NCBI GenBank assembly: GCA_001429555.1
Contig: LMSR01000011.1
Span: forward strand, 249,462-313,461
Source: Nocardioides sp. Soil797
GTDB taxonomy: Bacteria; Actinomycetota; Actinomycetes; Propionibacteriales; Nocardioidaceae
Length of the DNA: 64,000 nucleotides
Direction: 5' to 3'
This document shows positions 61,590-64,000 of the stretch, piece by piece. Under the pieces are notes generated by a model. The model was given only the letters and a program-made list of their open reading frames with translations, was not told where the DNA came from and ran no database searches. The position numbers and the translations under genes are program-made. The first letter of the stretch is position 1; each line of letters starts with the position of its first letter.

Positions 61590-62375
61590 TCAGAAGTTCT
61601 CGAAGTCGTCGGTGGCGACCGTGTCGATCACGTGGTCCGGCAGGGGGACCGGCTGCTGCTTCTTCGACAGCTGGACCTCGGAGTGGGCGCCACACCCGTG
61701 GGAGAAGGCGACCACGCGACCGTCGTCGTTCGCGTTGCCGTTGGCGCAGACCCCGAAGGTGCCGCTGAGCGAGCCCGCCAACCGCACCAGGAAGCCACAC
61801 GAGTGACAGGTGGCCGGCGCGGACTGGGCAAGCGGACTCTGCGGGCCGCCGTCACCGGCGTACCAACGCTCCGCGGCCTGGTCGAGCCCCTCGACCGAGA
61901 GCGTGCGGACCCGCCCGAGGCCGAGGTCGTCGGCCACCTGGCGGATCTGGGCCTGGTCCTGCTGGCTCAACGGGTCGACGGCGTCATCTCCGACGAGGTA
62001 CGTCGGCACGAGGCGTACGTCGTCGTCCTCGACGGGCAGCAGGTCGCCGGCTGACATGTCGCCCGGCTGGATCCGGTCCTTGTAGGGCACCCAGTCGGGA
62101 GCGGTGATCGACTCCGCGCCGGGAATCAGCACGATCTCGTCGATCGTGGCGACCTTCTGGCGCGACGCGCGGGTGACGGTCACCGACCAGCGCCAGCCCC
62201 GGTAGCCGGAGAGTCGGCAGTCGAAGTAGTGGCTGACCACGCGCTCGCCCTCGACGTCGTGACCGAGGTGGTCACCGATGGCCGCGGCGTCGACGTCGGC
62301 GGCCAACGCGGCACGAGCCGCGTCAACGGCGTCGACGAGCACGCTGTCGGTCTTGGTTCGAGAAGTCACAGTCAC
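61590..62375 (-). CDS. DUF3027 family protein
   Basis: 261 residues. The C-terminal third has Cys pairs (CHSCGFLVRL, FGVCAN, HGCGAHSE) that could bind zinc. Common in actinobacteria next to MFS or DUF2530 genes; function not known. The hairpin of the 32-bp repeat ends 14 nt beyond its stop. Confidence 0.85.
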   Translation of the reverse strand: MTVTSRTKTDSVLVDAVDAARAALAADVDAAAIGDHLGHDVEGERVVSHYFDCRLSGYRGWRWSVTVTRASRQKVATIDEIVLIPGAESITAPDWVPYKDRIQPGDMSAGDLLPVEDDDVRLVPTYLVGDDAVDPLSQQDQAQIRQVADDLGLGRVRTLSVEGLDQAAERWYAGDGGPQSPLAQSAPATCHSCGFLVRLAGSLSGTFGVCANGNANDDGRVVAFSHGCGAHSEVQLSKKQQPVPLPDHVIDTVATDDFENF

Positions 62376-62486
62376 GTGCGTGATTGTGTCCCATCAGGCC
62401 ACGTATTGTCTTGCCGGGTGGTGTCTGCGAGACAACAGGAGGGGATCGGCGCGCATGACCGGGTCACGAACGGGCAGGATGTCGGC

Positions 62487-64000
62487 ATGAGCACGCGGCC
62501 ACCTCACGACTCCCCCCACGGCGACGGACGTGGCTCCGAGTCGGGCACCCGGGGCAGCGACGGATGGAACGACGACCCGACTGTCCGCCAGGACCCCTAT
62601 GGTGACGATCCCTACGGCAGCGACACACCACACCGCAGTGCCGGCGAGAACGCGGTCCGGGTCGCCAAGGCCACCGGCGTTGCGGCGCGGGCGATGGCCC
62701 GGGGCACCGCCAAGGCCAGCAAGGGCACCTTCCGGGTCGCCCGCCGGGCCTCCCACGCCCAGGGAGCGGGCGACTCCGGCCTCTTCCGGCTGATCGAGCT
62801 GCACGCCTTCAACGCGGCCGGTGACACCGCCGTGGCAATCTCCTTGGCCGGCACCTTGTTCTTCCAGGTGCCTACGGGCGAGGCGCGAGGCCAGGTGGCT
62901 CTCTTCCTGGCCATGACGATGCTCCCCTTCGCCATCGTGGCGCCGCTCATCGGGCCGTTCCTCGACCGCTTCAGCCACGGCCGACGCTGGGCCATCGGCA
63001 GCACGATGGCGATTCGAGCCTTCCTCTGTTGGGTGCTGGCCGCGGCCGTGGTCAGCGACTCCACCTGGCTCTTCCCGGCCGCCTTGGGAGTGCTGGTCTC
63101 ATCGAAGGCCTACGGCATCACCAAGGCCGCGGCCGCGCCACGGCTGGTGCCCGAGGGCGTCACGCTGGTCAAGGCCAACGCCCGCATCGGCCTGGCCGGG
63201 GTCGTCGGCGCCGGGGTGTCAGCGCCCCTGGCCGGACTGGCCGCCACGTTCGGCCCCGAGTGGGCACTGCGCTATGGCTTCCTGGTCTTCGTCGGAGCCA
63301 CCATCCTGGCCATCCTGCTGCCGCGCAAGGTCGATTCCTCGGCCGGCGAGGTTCGCCTCGAGCTGATGCCGGGCCCGTCGGCCGCGGCCAACCCACAACG
63401 TCCCAGCATCCGCATCCCCACGCCGGTGGCGTTCGCGCTGCGGGCCAACTGCGGGCCGCGGTTCCTCTCCGGGTTCCTGACCATGTTCATGGCGTTCCTG
63501 CTCAGGGAGAACCCCATCGACGGATGGGAGGACAAGCCCGAGCTGCTCCTCGGCGTGGTGATCGGTGCCGCGGGTGTCGGCAACACCTTGGGCATCTTCC
63601 TCGGTTCGGTCCTGAAGAAGGTGAACCCGGCCGTGACGGTGGTGATCGCCCTGCTCGCGGATGCCGCCATGGCACTGGTCGCCGCGCTCTTCTACGGACT
63701 GATCCCACTGGCTGCCCTCGGGCTCACAGCGGGCCTGGCCCAGTCGTTGTCGAAGCTCTCCCTCGACTCGACCATCCAGAAGCACGTGCACGACCGGGTG
63801 CAGACCTCCGCCTTCGCCCGCTCCGACACCACGCTCCAGCTGGCTTGGGTGATCGGTGGGTTCGTGGGCATTGCGATGCCGTTGATCCCCCAGCTCGGCC
63901 TCGGCGTCGGCTTCGGCGTGCTCGCTGCCTGGGCGATCTTCGTGCTCATCGTGCGCGGCGGCGCCGTACGACGTCCCCCGCGGCCGCCGCACCCACCGGA
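62487..64000 (+). CDS. MFS transporter, C-terminus cut by the window
   Basis: At least 504 residues. A hydrophilic N-terminus of about 95 residues (rich in Asp/Gly/Tyr, then Lys/Arg/Ala) precedes the first helix, unusual for MFS exporters. Helices follow with LIGPFLDRFSHGRRW (MFS loop), and GLAQSLSKLSLDSTIQ. ATG 62487 has AGGA 8 nt upstream. The frame is open to base 64000. Confidence 0.85.
   Translation, partial: MSTRPPHDSPHGDGRGSESGTRGSDGWNDDPTVRQDPYGDDPYGSDTPHRSAGENAVRVAKATGVAARAMARGTAKASKGTFRVARRASHAQGAGDSGLFRLIELHAFNAAGDTAVAISLAGTLFFQVPTGEARGQVALFLAMTMLPFAIVAPLIGPFLDRFSHGRRWAIGSTMAIRAFLCWVLAAAVVSDSTWLFPAALGVLVSSKAYGITKAAAAPRLVPEGVTLVKANARIGLAGVVGAGVSAPLAGLAATFGPEWALRYGFLVFVGATILAILLPRKVDSSAGEVRLELMPGPSAAANPQRPSIRIPTPVAFALRANCGPRFLSGFLTMFMAFLLRENPIDGWEDKPELLLGVVIGAAGVGNTLGIFLGSVLKKVNPAVTVVIALLADAAMALVAALFYGLIPLAALGLTAGLAQSLSKLSLDSTIQKHVHDRVQTSAFARSDTTLQLAWVIGGFVGIAMPLIPQLGLGVGFGVLAAWAIFVLIVRGGAVRRPPRPPHPP

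Overview
The window is 64 kb of GC-rich chromosome. Gene content and order, GTG/TTG starts and an AU-poor intergenic style point to an actinobacterium, most likely a Nocardioides-type member of the Propionibacteriales; that placement is inference from gene order and protein style, not from a search. It is almost entirely core genome. I see no rRNA, tRNA, phage, transposon or CRISPR.

Layout. 1-9.6 kb: cell-wall and cofactor genes on the minus strand (nnr partial, acpS, glmS, two tandem GNAT proteins, glmM, rpsI, rplM), with coaA on the plus strand. 10.4-21.8 kb: gltA, a ceramidase-like membrane protein, DoxX, a VOC protein, an MFS exporter with a divergent MarR repressor, an ABC-F ATPase, a PAP2-like membrane protein, an RsmC-like methyltransferase, truA, a PfkB kinase and a DUF2786 protein. 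22-26.2 kb: the alpha operon (infA, rpmJ, rpsM, rpsK, rpsD, rpoA, rplQ). 26.4-32.1 kb: an LLM oxidoreductase, a SigE-type sigma factor with a putative membrane partner, and an Rv1747-like FHA/ABC exporter. 32.2-45 kb: map-adk-secY, the spc operon (rplN to rplO) and the S10 operon (rpsJ to rpsQ). 45.5-48.2 kb: a membrane protein, trmB and mug interrupt the ribosomal block. 48.4-52.7 kb: the str operon (rpsL, rpsG, fusA, tuf). 52.9-64 kb: an EntS-like MFS with its MarR regulator, a lipoprotein, a CHRD-sortase-YcnI-CopCD cluster probably tied to copper, an NCS2 permease with DUF2530, a DUF3027 protein and a partial MFS transporter.

Most unusual points. (1) Ribosomal proteins bL17 and uL4 carry the same extra C-terminal domain of about 48 residues (36/48 identical by hand alignment), reached through acidic/Ala linkers. 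(2) Three copies of a 44-bp palindromic element each end exactly 15 nt beyond the stop codon of a minus-strand gene. (3) The last 37 bp of tuf are repeated just downstream of the gene. (4) A 32-bp tandem repeat with an inverted copy sits between convergent genes at 61.5 kb. Real starts were chosen by Shine-Dalgarno and family length; many are GTG or TTG.
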